Below the pieces are notes generated by a model. The model ran no database searches and had not been told where the DNA came from. It saw only the letters and a program-made list of their open reading frames with translations. A stretch of 64,000 nt of DNA from Mycolicibacterium arabiense (GTDB lineage Bacteria; Actinomycetota; Actinomycetes; Mycobacteriales; Mycobacteriaceae): the NCBI RefSeq assembly GCF_010731815.2, contig NZ_AP022593.1, forward strand, positions 4,898,001 through 4,962,000, read 5' to 3'. Below are positions 51,998 to 60,319 of this stretch, one piece after another. The position numbers and the translations under genes were made by a program. Every line of letters begins with the position of its first letter. The stretch's first letter is position 1.

Positions 51998-52933
51998 GTG
52001 CGGGTGAACGACCTCGGGACGGACCTCGAGCTGCGACTGGTGCGTTACTTCACCGTCGTGGCCGAGCACGGGAACTTCGGCCGCGCGGCCGCCGAACTGC
52101 ACCTGGCGCAGCCGTCGCTGAGCCGCCAGATCCAGCGGCTCGAACACCGGTTGGGCGTACGTCTGCTGGACCGCACGCCGCAGGGCACGCTGCCCACCGA
52201 GGCGGGCAAGGCGTTCCTACCGGAGGCGCATGCGCTGTTGCGGGCCGCTCGGCAGGCGACGCTGGCGACGCGGGCCTACCGGCCGACGGGCAAGGTCATC
52301 ATCGGATACGTCGAGGACCTGGTGATCACTCCCGCCGTACGGGAACTACGCCGGCGTCACCCAGGTGCAGAGATCGACACCCGCCACCTGGAATGTCACG
52401 ACGGTCGGGTGTTCGCCGAAGGGGGAGTGGACGCTCTGGTCGCTCGTGACCCGCTGACGTTCCCCGCCGACGTCGCCGACACGACCGTGCTCTACGAAGA
52501 GCCGCGGATGCTGGTGGTGCCGATCGACCACCACCTGGCAGGGCGGGCATCGGTGTCGCCGGACGACTTCGCCGGCGAGCAGTTCATCTGCCCGCATGGC
52601 GGTGCTCGCGCCCTCTATCCGACGGATTCGTACCGGGGCGGCGATCCCGGCCCCATCTCGGCGGGCCCGGTCAACGAGAGTTTCGAGGACAGAATGGAAC
52701 TCGTCGCGAGCGGTCAGGCGATCGCGGTCCTGCCGGTGGGCGACCGGCGCAGCTCGTTGCGTACCGATCTGGCCACCGTGCCGGTCGAGCGATTCCCCAA
52801 CAGCAAGGTCATGGTGGCGACGCGCGTCGGTGACTCCAACCCGCTGGTCGCGGACTTCGTGAACGTCGCGCGTGAGCACCTCACGGGCGGTTCGGCTCCG
52901 CGAGTTGATCGACCGGAGCATGGTCGTCGGTGA
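51998..52933 (+). CDS. LysR family transcriptional regulator
   Basis: A 311-residue regulator. The N-terminal helix-turn-helix is clear (LRLVRYFTVVAEHGNFGRAA, LAQPSLSRQIQRLEHRLGVRLLDRT), followed by the periplasmic-binding-like effector domain (VIIGYVEDLVITPAVREL onward). GTG 51998 has GGGAGGG about ten bases upstream; GTG 52004 is also possible. It is divergent from the SDR pair and its last 53 bp overlap the convergent spermidine-synthase-like gene. Confidence 0.92.
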   Translation: MRVNDLGTDLELRLVRYFTVVAEHGNFGRAAAELHLAQPSLSRQIQRLEHRLGVRLLDRTPQGTLPTEAGKAFLPEAHALLRAARQATLATRAYRPTGKVIIGYVEDLVITPAVRELRRRHPGAEIDTRHLECHDGRVFAEGGVDALVARDPLTFPADVADTTVLYEEPRMLVVPIDHHLAGRASVSPDDFAGEQFICPHGGARALYPTDSYRGGDPGPISAGPVNESFEDRMELVASGQAIAVLPVGDRRSSLRTDLATVPVERFPNSKVMVATRVGDSNPLVADFVNVAREHLTGGSAPRVDRPEHGRR

Positions 52934-54413
52934 GCACCTGGGCGTCGCCGGTCCAGTCGGCGAGGTCGGCGCCGGAGATCGTGGTCCAATGGGTTCCGCG
53001 CTGCCGCAATGCATCTCGTAGCGCCCGGGGGTCGATCGGCCGGTCCGAGGCGATGACGACGAAGTTGCCGCCGTTCGGCGCTGCCGACTGGTCGACGCCG
53101 ACGTCCCTGGGTTCCCCGGCGAGGACGACGTGGTCGAAGGTCTCTGCGAGAGTGGCCGTTTCAGCACGCAGGAATGCCAGTGCGCCGTAGTCGATGAGGT
53201 TGGCGACGTACACGCCGTCGTCCTTCAGTACGCGCCGAACGTCGCCGATCGCCTCCCTGGTGGTGAGGTGCCACGGGACGCTGACGCCGCCGAAGGCATC
53301 GCCGACCACGACGTCGCGGCTGCGCGCAGGCAGTTCGCGCAGACCGAGCCGGCCGTCTTCGACCCGTACGTCGATCCCGCTGTCCTGGGTCAGCCCCAGC
53401 CGCTCGCGGTCCACACGGACCACGCCACCGTCGATCTCGGAGACGACGCTGTCGGATCCTGGACGGGTGGCGGCGAGATAGCGGGCGTACGTCATGCCTC
53501 CGCCGCCGAGGTGGTAGGCCGCCAGCGGTTGACCCGGAGGGAATGCGCTGTCGACGGCCGCCGCGATCGCGCGTACGTAGGCGAACGTCAGGGTGGTGGG
53601 ATCGTCGACGTCGACGTAGGAGTGCCGGACTCCGTCGAGCACGAGGGTGCGTCCACCGGCACGTTCGGGGTCGGCGGTCACGCGGGCGCAGTGATACTTG
53701 GTCTCGGCATCGCACCCTCCCGGCGCCACCAGGCCTGCGAGACCGCCCAGCACGACGATGCCTGCGACCGCCGCGGCGCTGGCCCTGCGCCACGTGCGCA
53801 TTCGCCACTCGAGGACGAGACTGCCGACCACCAGAAGGGCGCCGAGCCCGACGAGGATGCCGCTCACCGGAACCCGCGAGATCAGCACGAATCCGGTGAG
53901 CACGGTGCCGGTGATGGCGCCGACGGTGCCGACTCCGGACAGCGACCCGACCACGGTGCCGGTCTGGGCGAGGGCCGTCAGACGCATCTTGGTCACCATG
54001 GGCGTCACCGCGGACAGCAGGGCGCCCGGAACGAGGATGGTCAGCGACGTGACCAGCAGCAGGATCGGCTGCGCCCACTCGCCCGTGGCACGCACCACCG
54101 CGGGCGTGATCGCGACGACGGCCCCAGAGACGCCCAGCGACGGTGCGATGAGCCGGCGCGGATCCGACCGGTCGGCGAGGTGCCCGCCCGCCCACGAGCC
54201 GATCGCGATCGCGGTGAGCGCGATGCCGATCACCAGGGTGCTGGTCTCCAGCGTCAGCCCGAGGTACGGCGCGAGCAGTCGCAGGGCAGTGATCTCGATG
54301 ACCAGCACCGCAGCCGACGAGCCGAAGACGAGCAGCGCAGCAGCGCGGGCACCCATGCCGGCAACCGGTGGGGAGGGCTGGGGTTCGCCGGACGGCGGCG
54401 GCGCTGCGGTCAC
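52881..54413 (-). CDS. Membrane-fused spermidine synthase-like protein
   Basis: A 510-residue fusion. About seven transmembrane helices occupy residues 22-235 (starting ALLVFGSSAAVLVIEITALRLL, MFS-like), followed by a soluble methyltransferase-fold domain (about 250-500) with HLGGGGMTYARYLA (SAM/dcSAM-binding glycines), EIDGGVVRV and VVVGDAFGGVSVPWHL. Such fused proteins are common in actinobacteria; whether they make polyamines is unproven. A possible role in exporting or modifying an amine is speculative. Confidence 0.88.
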   Translation of the reverse strand: MTAAPPPSGEPQPSPPVAGMGARAAALLVFGSSAAVLVIEITALRLLAPYLGLTLETSTLVIGIALTAIAIGSWAGGHLADRSDPRRLIAPSLGVSGAVVAITPAVVRATGEWAQPILLLVTSLTILVPGALLSAVTPMVTKMRLTALAQTGTVVGSLSGVGTVGAITGTVLTGFVLISRVPVSGILVGLGALLVVGSLVLEWRMRTWRRASAAAVAGIVVLGGLAGLVAPGGCDAETKYHCARVTADPERAGGRTLVLDGVRHSYVDVDDPTTLTFAYVRAIAAAVDSAFPPGQPLAAYHLGGGGMTYARYLAATRPGSDSVVSEIDGGVVRVDRERLGLTQDSGIDVRVEDGRLGLRELPARSRDVVVGDAFGGVSVPWHLTTREAIGDVRRVLKDDGVYVANLIDYGALAFLRAETATLAETFDHVVLAGEPRDVGVDQSAAPNGGNFVVIASDRPIDPRALRDALRQRGTHWTTISGADLADWTGDAQVLTDDHAPVDQLAEPNRP

Positions 54414-54461
54414 GTTCGCACCCTAGCGAGCAGTTCGCTCGGGTCATCGGCGGACGTGAGG

Positions 54462-55061
54462 TCAGAGCCCGAACGCCCCGCCCTCGACGAGGATCACCAC
54501 TCCCAGCACGATCAGCACCACCGGTAGGACGACGTCGCCCCAGCGCGCCATCAGCCGGGCGATCGAAGGGCGGGTGGCGAGATACCAGCCCAGCGCGCAG
54601 CACGCCGCGACCCCGACCAGGAACACGACGACGTAGGTGACCATCCCCGCGACGCCGGCCACGGCGAACACGGGGATGTAGACGCCGATGTTGTCGCCGC
54701 CGTTGGCGAAGGTGACCGCGGCGATGGTCAGCACACCCAGTTGCGAGGGGCCCGTCGCGTCGTCGTCGTCATCGTCGCCCCGGGAACGCCAGGCCTCCCA
54801 CGCGGCGTAGAAGCCGAGCAGCAGCGGCAGCAGGCCCAGGTAGGCGATCGTCGACTCCGGCAGCAGCCGGGCTCCCAGCGCCGCCACCACCGACCCGGCG
54901 AGTATCGCGACGAACCCGAGGTATTGGCCGACCACGACGGCCGTCGTCGCCGCCCGGTGGCCGGCCGCACGGCCGAAGAACAGGGCGAGGATGACGACGT
55001 CGTCGACGTTCGTGGCGACGAAGATCGCCACCGCCTGGCCGACGGTGCCCAGTCCCGTCAC
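54462..55061 (-). CDS. Cadmium resistance (CadD)-like transporter
   Basis: A 199-residue integral membrane protein with five or six helices. QAVAIFVATNVDDVVILALFFG at the N-terminus and a FANGGDNIGVYIPVF segment in the second half are the paired D/N-rich signatures of the CadD/LysE-like family; an acidic Asp run lies between the halves. Efflux of Cd2+ or another small cation is inferred from the family. GTG 55061 marks the beginning of homology; no ribosome binding site is obvious. Confidence 0.85.
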   Translation of the reverse strand: MTGLGTVGQAVAIFVATNVDDVVILALFFGRAAGHRAATTAVVVGQYLGFVAILAGSVVAALGARLLPESTIAYLGLLPLLLGFYAAWEAWRSRGDDDDDDATGPSQLGVLTIAAVTFANGGDNIGVYIPVFAVAGVAGMVTYVVVFLVGVAACCALGWYLATRPSIARLMARWGDVVLPVVLIVLGVVILVEGGAFGL

Positions 55062-55234
55062 GCGAGGCGGCCCGTGGGCGCGCCCACGATCGTGATCGCG
55101 GTGTCGTTGATGAGTCGTCCGTTCGCAAGGCGGTGCGGGAGATCGGGGAACCGGCGGCGACGCGCCGGCGACACGGAGACTAACCCGACGGGGACTGGTC
55201 GCCGTCGAGCGGCCCGACGAACGCGAGCCGAGTG

Positions 55235-55405
55235 CTAGCTGCTCTGGAAGATTTGCTGGTGCGCCGCGACGCTGAATGTCATCCCGTGGTCGGTGTCGTG
55301 GCCGTCGACTCGGACGCCCCGGCCGCAGACGGGGCAGCTCGTGGCGGTGTTCGGCGGAGGGTCGCCTGCGAGTTCCCGTCCGCTTCCGCTGCACAGGTGA
55401 TTCAT
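55235..55405 (-). CDS. Small cysteine-containing protein (56 aa)
   Basis: ATG 55405 opens 56 codons. The product has CSGSGRE near the N-terminus and a CPVCGRGVRVDGHD zinc-knuckle-like motif, then a hydrophobic end (MTFSVAAHQQIFQSS). It looks like a minimal zinc-ribbon protein and lies 65 bp downstream of, and in line with, the sigma factor gene. Function unknown. Confidence 0.55.
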   Translation of the reverse strand: MNHLCSGSGRELAGDPPPNTATSCPVCGRGVRVDGHDTDHGMTFSVAAHQQIFQSS

Positions 55406-55470
55406 TCGTGGTCCTCGACAATCTTCTCGGTCGTTGGGTGCCACGAATCTCATACCCGTCGCAGCCGCGC

Positions 55471-56316
55471 CTACTCCAGCGCCTTGCGCATGTCGGCAAG
55501 GATCCGCGCGAGGATGCGGGACACCTGCATCTGCGACGTGCCGATCTTCTCGGCGATCTGGCTCTGCGTCATCGAGTCGAAGAAGCGCATCTGCAGGACG
55601 TCGCGGTCTCGGTCGCACAGTGCAGCCAACAGCGGCCGGATCGCCTCCCTGTCGGTGACGTAGTCGATGCGGTCGTCGACCTCGCCGACGACGTCGGCCA
55701 CCATGCGCGGCCGCACCCCGTCACCGCCGATCGGGGCATCGAGTGACCGCAACTGATAGGCGTCGGCGGAGATCAGGCATTCCACCACCTGCTCCCGATC
55801 CGCGCCGAGGTAGTCGGCCAATTCGCTCGGCGTCGGCGAATGACCCAGCTCCTGCATCAGGGAGGTGGTGGCGCGGGTGATCTGCACGTGCAGATCGCGA
55901 ATCCGCCTCGGTACGTGCATCGTCCATGCGTGATCGCGGAAGTGCCTGCGTACCTCGCCCATCATCGTGGGAATGGCGAACGCGACGAACGAAGAACCGC
56001 GCGTGGGGTCGAAGCGTTCGACGGCGTTGAGCAGCCCCACGCGGGCCACTTGGACTAGGTCGTCGAGCGCTTCGCCTCGCCTGTCGAAGTGCAGGGCCAC
56101 GTGATCTGCCATCGGCATGCAGCGCCGGATGATGCGTTCGCGTTGACGGTGGTACTCGTGGCCGCCCACCGCCATGTCGTGCAGTGCGTGGAACATGTCG
56201 ACGACGTCGAGGTACTCATCGGTCACCCGGGAACGCGTGGGCTTGACTGGCCGGGGGACGGGAGCGGCGATGTCGATGCCGAGCTGAACGGTCGCGGTCG
56301 TCAGAGTGCTTGTCAT
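55471..56316 (-). CDS. SigF/SigB-class RNA polymerase sigma factor
   Basis: A 281-residue group 3 sigma factor. Region 2 is clear (RRGEALDDLVQVARVGLLNAV, then FDPTRGSSFVAFAIPTMMGE and RRHFRDHAWTMHVPRRIRDL), region 3 includes LGHSPTPSELADYLG, and region 4 ends with MTQSQIAEKIGTSQMQVSRI. These sigma factors are normally held by an RsbW-type anti-sigma; none is adjacent, so this is an extra SigF paralogue rather than the rsbW-sigF locus. The mRNA leader contains a run of ten C. Confidence 0.92.
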   Translation of the reverse strand: MTSTLTTATVQLGIDIAAPVPRPVKPTRSRVTDEYLDVVDMFHALHDMAVGGHEYHRQRERIIRRCMPMADHVALHFDRRGEALDDLVQVARVGLLNAVERFDPTRGSSFVAFAIPTMMGEVRRHFRDHAWTMHVPRRIRDLHVQITRATTSLMQELGHSPTPSELADYLGADREQVVECLISADAYQLRSLDAPIGGDGVRPRMVADVVGEVDDRIDYVTDREAIRPLLAALCDRDRDVLQMRFFDSMTQSQIAEKIGTSQMQVSRILARILADMRKALE

Positions 56317-56337
56317 GGAGAGGACTCCCTTCCCGAA

Positions 56338-56347
56338 GGGGGGGGGG
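56338..56347. repeat. G10/C10 homopolymer in the sigma factor leader
   Basis: Ten consecutive G on the plus strand, thus C10 in the sigma factor mRNA, 22-31 bases before its ATG and just upstream of the GGAGAGG ribosome binding site. Such tracts are prone to length change. Confidence 0.9.
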
Positions 56348-56591
56348 CAGCGTGAGAGCTGTATCCCTTTCGCCGTGCGAATCAGGGTTGCCCTCAGCGG
56401 TCCGGGCTGCCTGGCGAATCACGGATGTGCACTCGCTCGACGGCTGCGGTTGCGACCCGGCGGCTGAATGGCCCGCTTGTGCCTAAACGGTGAAAGGTCA
56501 AAAAATGCCTTGTAATCACGCTACGACGCCGAGGGAACGGTGGCTGCCCCGTGGGGAGGTTCGTTCGTTTGGCGGACCGGATGTGCGCGGA
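56348..56591. other. Intergenic region upstream of the sigma factor
   Basis: About 245 bp between two leftward genes (MarR regulator upstream, sigma factor downstream), AT-richer around 56490-56520. It should contain the sigma gene promoter; a GGGATAC string on the minus strand near 56360 resembles a SigF -10 but has no matching -35. Confidence 0.4.
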
Positions 56592-57095
56592 CTACTCGAA
56601 CGTCCGGGCCAGGTCGGCATTGGGACCCGGTGAGCGCATCGCCACGAGCAGCGCGTCGAGCACGGCCTCGGTGGCAGCCAGGTCGTGCTCCGAGACGTCG
56701 GCGAGAGCACGTGCGTACCCCGTCTGGATGGGTTCGAAATAGGACCGGCACAGGTCGAAACCCTGCTGGGAGAAGCGAAGTATGACCTTGCGGCGATCCG
56801 ACGGGTCGGCGTCGCGTCGGACGTGCCCAGCCTTCACCAGCCGGTCGATGATGTAGGTGATCGCACCCGCGGACACGTTGAGCCGGGTGCGCAGGTCGCT
56901 CGCCGCCAGCGGCGCGCCTTCGGTTTCGGAGGCCACGACGTGCAGGAGAGCGCGAAAGTCGCTGGGCGACAGTCGATGCTCCATGGCAAAGCCGTGGGCG
57001 ATGCGGTCGGACTCGGTCAGCAGGGCGCGCAGGCTGCGGACGATCTCGCGAATCATCGCGGCACGGACGTCCTCTGGTTGCGGGGGCCGGTTCAT
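56592..57095 (-). CDS. MarR family transcriptional regulator
   Basis: A 167-residue winged-helix regulator. LSPSDFRALLHVVASETEG, AASDLRTRLNVSAGAITYIIDRLVKAGHVRRDADPSDRRKVI is the full wHTH with the beta-wing DPSDRRK typical of MarR. ATG 57095 is preferred; the frame continues upstream. The divergent small membrane protein gene (57328) is the likeliest target along with itself. Confidence 0.9.
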   Translation of the reverse strand: MNRPPQPEDVRAAMIREIVRSLRALLTESDRIAHGFAMEHRLSPSDFRALLHVVASETEGAPLAASDLRTRLNVSAGAITYIIDRLVKAGHVRRDADPSDRRKVILRFSQQGFDLCRSYFEPIQTGYARALADVSEHDLAATEAVLDALLVAMRSPGPNADLARTFE

Positions 57096-57327
57096 CGTTG
57101 GCACGCCTCGCCCGCGAACCGTGCGGTGGTTGCGGTCGTAGGGGTGTCCACCGCGGCGCGCGTACCCGTTCGCTGGCACCTCACGCGCTCGTCTTCAGTC
57201 GTGCGTTCATTGGCCGACCGCGACGCTGAGCGGACGAAGGCGGGCCTAGCGACTGCCGAGTCACGTTTCGCGAAGGCGGGCGGGGGAAGCTCTCAGTGCA
57301 GCGCCCTCGCGGAAAGGATCGGCAACC

Positions 57328-57645
57328 ATGTCCCTCGGCACGAACGACGTCGAGAAGCGTTGGCACGACCCACGTGCGCAGCGCGCGGCGACGGTGTACG
57401 CCGTGGTGATCGTGGCACTGGCCGCAGCGGCCTTCGCGATCTACGCGGTGGTCGACAGGAACAACGTGTGGTGGGCGGTGTCGGCGCCGGCAGTGCTCTT
57501 CCTCGGCGCACTCGGAGCATTCGCCAAGACCTACCGCGACTGGCAGCGCAACCGCACCTGGCCGATCTGGCAGGGCGCCGGGTGGTTCCTCGCCACACTC
57601 GCGTTGCTGGCCCTCGGCATCCCCGCGATGGGTGCCAACGGCTGA
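57328..57645 (+). CDS. Small membrane protein (105 aa)
   Basis: A 105-residue protein with three hydrophobic helices (about 22-42, 48-66 and 84-101) and a charged N-terminus (MSLGTNDVEKRWHDPRAQR). WWAVSAPAVLFLGALGAF and WPIWQGAGWFLATLALLAL mark the last two helices. AAAGGAT precedes the ATG by ten bases. It ends three bases from the convergent DUF309 gene. No family function known to me. Confidence 0.8.
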   Translation: MSLGTNDVEKRWHDPRAQRAATVYAVVIVALAAAAFAIYAVVDRNNVWWAVSAPAVLFLGALGAFAKTYRDWQRNRTWPIWQGAGWFLATLALLALGIPAMGANG

Positions 57646-57648
57646 GGA

Positions 57649-58152
57649 TCAGTTGGCGCGCAGCGTGAAATTCAGGACGGCCGTGTCGACGAGGTGGCCG
57701 GCGCCGACATCCTCGAGCAGCCGATCCGCGAATGCGACGACGCCGGTCACGTCGACGTCGTGCGGGGCATGCGGGCGGTCCAGCGCGTCCCGGCCGCGCT
57801 GGAGCAGGGCGCGAGCACCACTGTGATTGCCGCGTTGTACGTGGGTGACGCCGACCGCCACCTGGGCCAGACCCCGCCAGAGCCACCGCTCGTTGGGTGG
57901 GCAGGTCTTCCACACCGCCTCGAACACCTCGTGAGCGTGGAAGAAGCCGCCGTCGTCGATGAGGTCCTGCGCTTGCCGCAGCGCTTCGTCGGGCGTGAAC
58001 GTGGCGTCGTCGGGAACGCGCGGCACCCCGGCGGCACCCCGGGGAAGCGGCCGGCCCAGCGCGTCGCGCGGACGGGCATTGCGCGCCCGGCCCGTCTCGT
58101 CGCGATCCCGCGCGCGGTCGTCGCGCGTGGTGTCGGAGGTGTTCGCGGCCAT
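57649..58152 (-). CDS. DUF309 domain protein
   Basis: A 167-residue protein with a basic, disordered N-terminus (about 1-48) and a DUF309 domain marked by ALRQAQDLIDDGGFFHAHEVFE and WKTCPPNERWLWRGLAQVAVGVTH. The HAHE motif suggests a metal or ligand site but no activity is established for the family. It is in line with the small acidic protein upstream (26 bp gap). Confidence 0.85.
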   Translation of the reverse strand: MAANTSDTTRDDRARDRDETGRARNARPRDALGRPLPRGAAGVPRVPDDATFTPDEALRQAQDLIDDGGFFHAHEVFEAVWKTCPPNERWLWRGLAQVAVGVTHVQRGNHSGARALLQRGRDALDRPHAPHDVDVTGVVAFADRLLEDVGAGHLVDTAVLNFTLRAN

Positions 58153-58177
58153 CGACCGATTCTGCCCCTACCGACTG

Positions 58178-58321
58178 TCAGTCAGTCGGTTCGGCGCCTT
58201 CGGGGATGTTCACGTCCGGAGTGTCGGCGTCGGTGTCGACGTCCTCGCCCGTCGTGGGGGTGCCGCTCTCACCCTCGTCGGGTTCGTCGGTGTTGTCGTA
58301 GATTCCCTGGCCGCCTGGCAT
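58178..58321 (-). CDS. Small acidic protein (47 aa)
   Basis: ATG 58321 with GAAGAAGGA eight bases upstream opens 47 codons. The product (MPGGQGIYDNTDEPDEGESG...) is rich in D, E, T and P and has no hydrophobic core, so it is probably disordered. Good start context and the short gap to the DUF309 gene argue for a real gene. Confidence 0.5.
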   Translation of the reverse strand: MPGGQGIYDNTDEPDEGESGTPTTGEDVDTDADTPDVNIPEGAEPTD

Positions 58322-58783
58322 GGCACGTCCTTCTTCGCTCCGTGAGCGGTTCGATCCAGCAGTCGAGGGCCGCACTGCCCGTCGAACGTTCGAGGGGAGG
58401 TTGCCCGGCAGGTCGGGCGCCAAACGCTTTGCGGAGGCGATCACGTGACCGTGGCCGCAGATCGTGTAAACCCGGGGCCTCGCGCACCGCCCGCCGCCCG
58501 CGGACGAAGCTACTGCACCGGTCCCGACGGGGTCCGACGACCGGCGTCACCAGCGTCGACGGCGATCGATTGCACCGCGTGCGGCGGCGACCCTGTATTT
58601 TGGCTTTCGCCCGCGTCCGTCGAGAAATGGTTGGCGAGGGGCCTCGGGGGTAGCCGTCGGCGGCAGTGCCGTTGAACTGACGTTGCAGTTGTGTTGGCAT
58701 TGCGCCGTACGACGAGCGCCCCCTCGAACACTGCAGTGGTGTCGGCGGGTGACGTTCCCCGCCGGCCTCGAGAAAGGCGAACC
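58322..58783. other. Intergenic region upstream of the KAS-like gene
   Basis: About 460 bp without a convincing gene. It contains divergent promoters. A GGTT-N15-GGGTAG arrangement at 58629-58653 resembles a SigF-class promoter for the KAS-like gene but misses the consensus in two places. GAAAGG precedes the downstream ATG. Confidence 0.4.
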
Positions 58784-60022
58784 ATGTCGGGCCAGTACCC
58801 AGACGTCGTCATCACCGGTGTCGCGGCCACCACGGCTCTCACTACCGACGCGGAGTCCACCTGGGCCGCGCTGCTCGAGGGTCGCAGCGGAATCCGTCAC
58901 CTGTCTGCCCCGAACCTCGACGGTCTCGACCTGCCGTCGCGTGCCGGCGGTCAGATGCTCGAGGACTTCGAGAGCGAGCTGAGCCGCGTCGAGCTGCGGC
59001 GTCTGTCCTGGCTGCAGCGGATGGCGCTGATTCTGAGCCGCAGGGCATGGGCGAACGCCGGATCGCCCGAGGTCGACACCGCGCGCCTAGGCGTGACGGT
59101 CGGTACCGGCCTCGGCAGCACCGAGGACATCATCGTGGCGTACCACCAGATGCAGGAGCGGGGACTGAAGGCGGTGTCACCGCTCGCGGTTCAGATGTTC
59201 ATGCCGAACGGTGCTGCCGCCGCGGTCGGACTGGACCAGAAGGCTCGCGCCGGTGTCACGGCGCCGCTCACCGGCGACGCGTCCGGCGCTGCCGCCATCG
59301 CCGAGGCGTGGCGCGGCATCGTGTTCGGCGACGCCGACATCATCATCTGCGGCGGGGTCGAGTTGCGCATCGAGGGTGTGCCGCTGGCGGCGTACGGCCA
59401 GATCGACGGCGTGCTGGCCCCCGGTGACGACGACCCGGCCGGGGCCTGTCGCCCGTTCGACAGGGACCGCAGGGGCATGGTGCTCGGCGAGGGCGGTGCG
59501 ATGCTGATCATGGAGACCGAGGCGCACGCCAAGGCGCGTGGAGCGACGGTGCTGGCGCGGGTGCTCGGGGCCGCGGTGTCCTCCGACGGCTACGACGCGT
59601 TCCTGCCCGACCCCGACGCCGAGCAGGAGACGTACGCGATCAACCGCACGCTCGAGCGCGCAGGTCTGTCGCCCACCGACGTCGACCACGTCAACGCCCA
59701 TGCCACGGGCACGGTGCGCGGCGACCAAACCGAGGCCATCGCCCTGCACAAGGTCTTCGGCGGCCACCATCCCGCCGTCTACGCGCCGAAGGCGGCTCTC
59801 GGTCACTCGTTCGGGGCGGCGGGTGCGATCGAGTCGGTGCTCACCGTCCTCGCCCTGCGCGACGGCGTCGTGCCGCCGACGCTCAACCTCGCGCACCTCG
59901 ACGACGAGATGGACCTCGACGTCGTCACGGGTGAGGCCCGCCGCGGCGACTTCCGCCACGCGATCACCAACAGCTTCGGCTTCGGCGGCCACAACGTATC
60001 GATCGCGTTCGGAAAGGCCTGA
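58784..60022 (+). CDS. KasA/KasB-like beta-ketoacyl synthase lacking the catalytic Cys
   Basis: A 412-residue ketosynthase-fold protein closely following mycobacterial KasA/KasB (VVITGVAATTALT, RPFDRDRRGMVLGEGGAMLIME, both histidine motifs NAHATGT and ALGHSFGAAG, and NSFGFGGHNV). At the nucleophile elbow, where KasA/B read SACSSG, this protein reads TGDASG, so the Cys is replaced by Asp (D165). It cannot form the usual acyl-thioester and may be a decarboxylase, a chain-length or regulatory partner of an active KAS, or an acyl-binding protein. It is alone, not in the fabD-acpM-kasA-kasB cluster. Confidence 0.88.
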   Translation: MSGQYPDVVITGVAATTALTTDAESTWAALLEGRSGIRHLSAPNLDGLDLPSRAGGQMLEDFESELSRVELRRLSWLQRMALILSRRAWANAGSPEVDTARLGVTVGTGLGSTEDIIVAYHQMQERGLKAVSPLAVQMFMPNGAAAAVGLDQKARAGVTAPLTGDASGAAAIAEAWRGIVFGDADIIICGGVELRIEGVPLAAYGQIDGVLAPGDDDPAGACRPFDRDRRGMVLGEGGAMLIMETEAHAKARGATVLARVLGAAVSSDGYDAFLPDPDAEQETYAINRTLERAGLSPTDVDHVNAHATGTVRGDQTEAIALHKVFGGHHPAVYAPKAALGHSFGAAGAIESVLTVLALRDGVVPPTLNLAHLDDEMDLDVVTGEARRGDFRHAITNSFGFGGHNVSIAFGKA

Positions 60023-60044
60023 GCCGCAGCGGTTCTGGACGACC

Positions 60045-60245
60045 TCAGCTGTCTCGAATGACGTAGACGACCGGGTCGTCCTCGGGGACGGGGTCGAACG
60101 CACGGCACTCACACTGCCGATAGGCGTGATCGTCGTCCTCGTCGAACACCTCGCCGCAGTCGAGGCACGCCCGGCACGTGCCGAACAGCGAATGCTCGGG
60201 ATGGGTGTGGCCGCAGGTGCAGCGGTCGTACAGACCGCGGCTCAT
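60045..60245 (-). CDS. Small cysteine/histidine-rich protein (66 aa)
   Basis: A 66-residue protein with CTCGHTHPEHS, CRACLDCGEVFDEDDDHAY and CECRAFDP: seven cysteines and several histidines, likely two zinc sites. The acidic middle and a short hydrophobic end (VVYVIRDS) have no recognised family. Convergent with the KAS-like gene (22 bp gap). Confidence 0.7.
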   Translation of the reverse strand: MSRGLYDRCTCGHTHPEHSLFGTCRACLDCGEVFDEDDDHAYRQCECRAFDPVPEDDPVVYVIRDS

Positions 60246-60319
60246 CGGGTACCACCGTCAACCGCCACGACGCACCAGCATCGCAGCACGGCGGCGCAGA
60301 ACCCAATCGGTCGGAGCCG

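Noticed and set aside
58629..58653. SigF-type promoter (GGTT-N15-GGGTAG) before the KAS-like gene
   Set aside because: Two deviations from the usual GGTTT / GGGTAT pattern and a 131-bp distance to the start; noted in the intergenic entry but not called as a feature.
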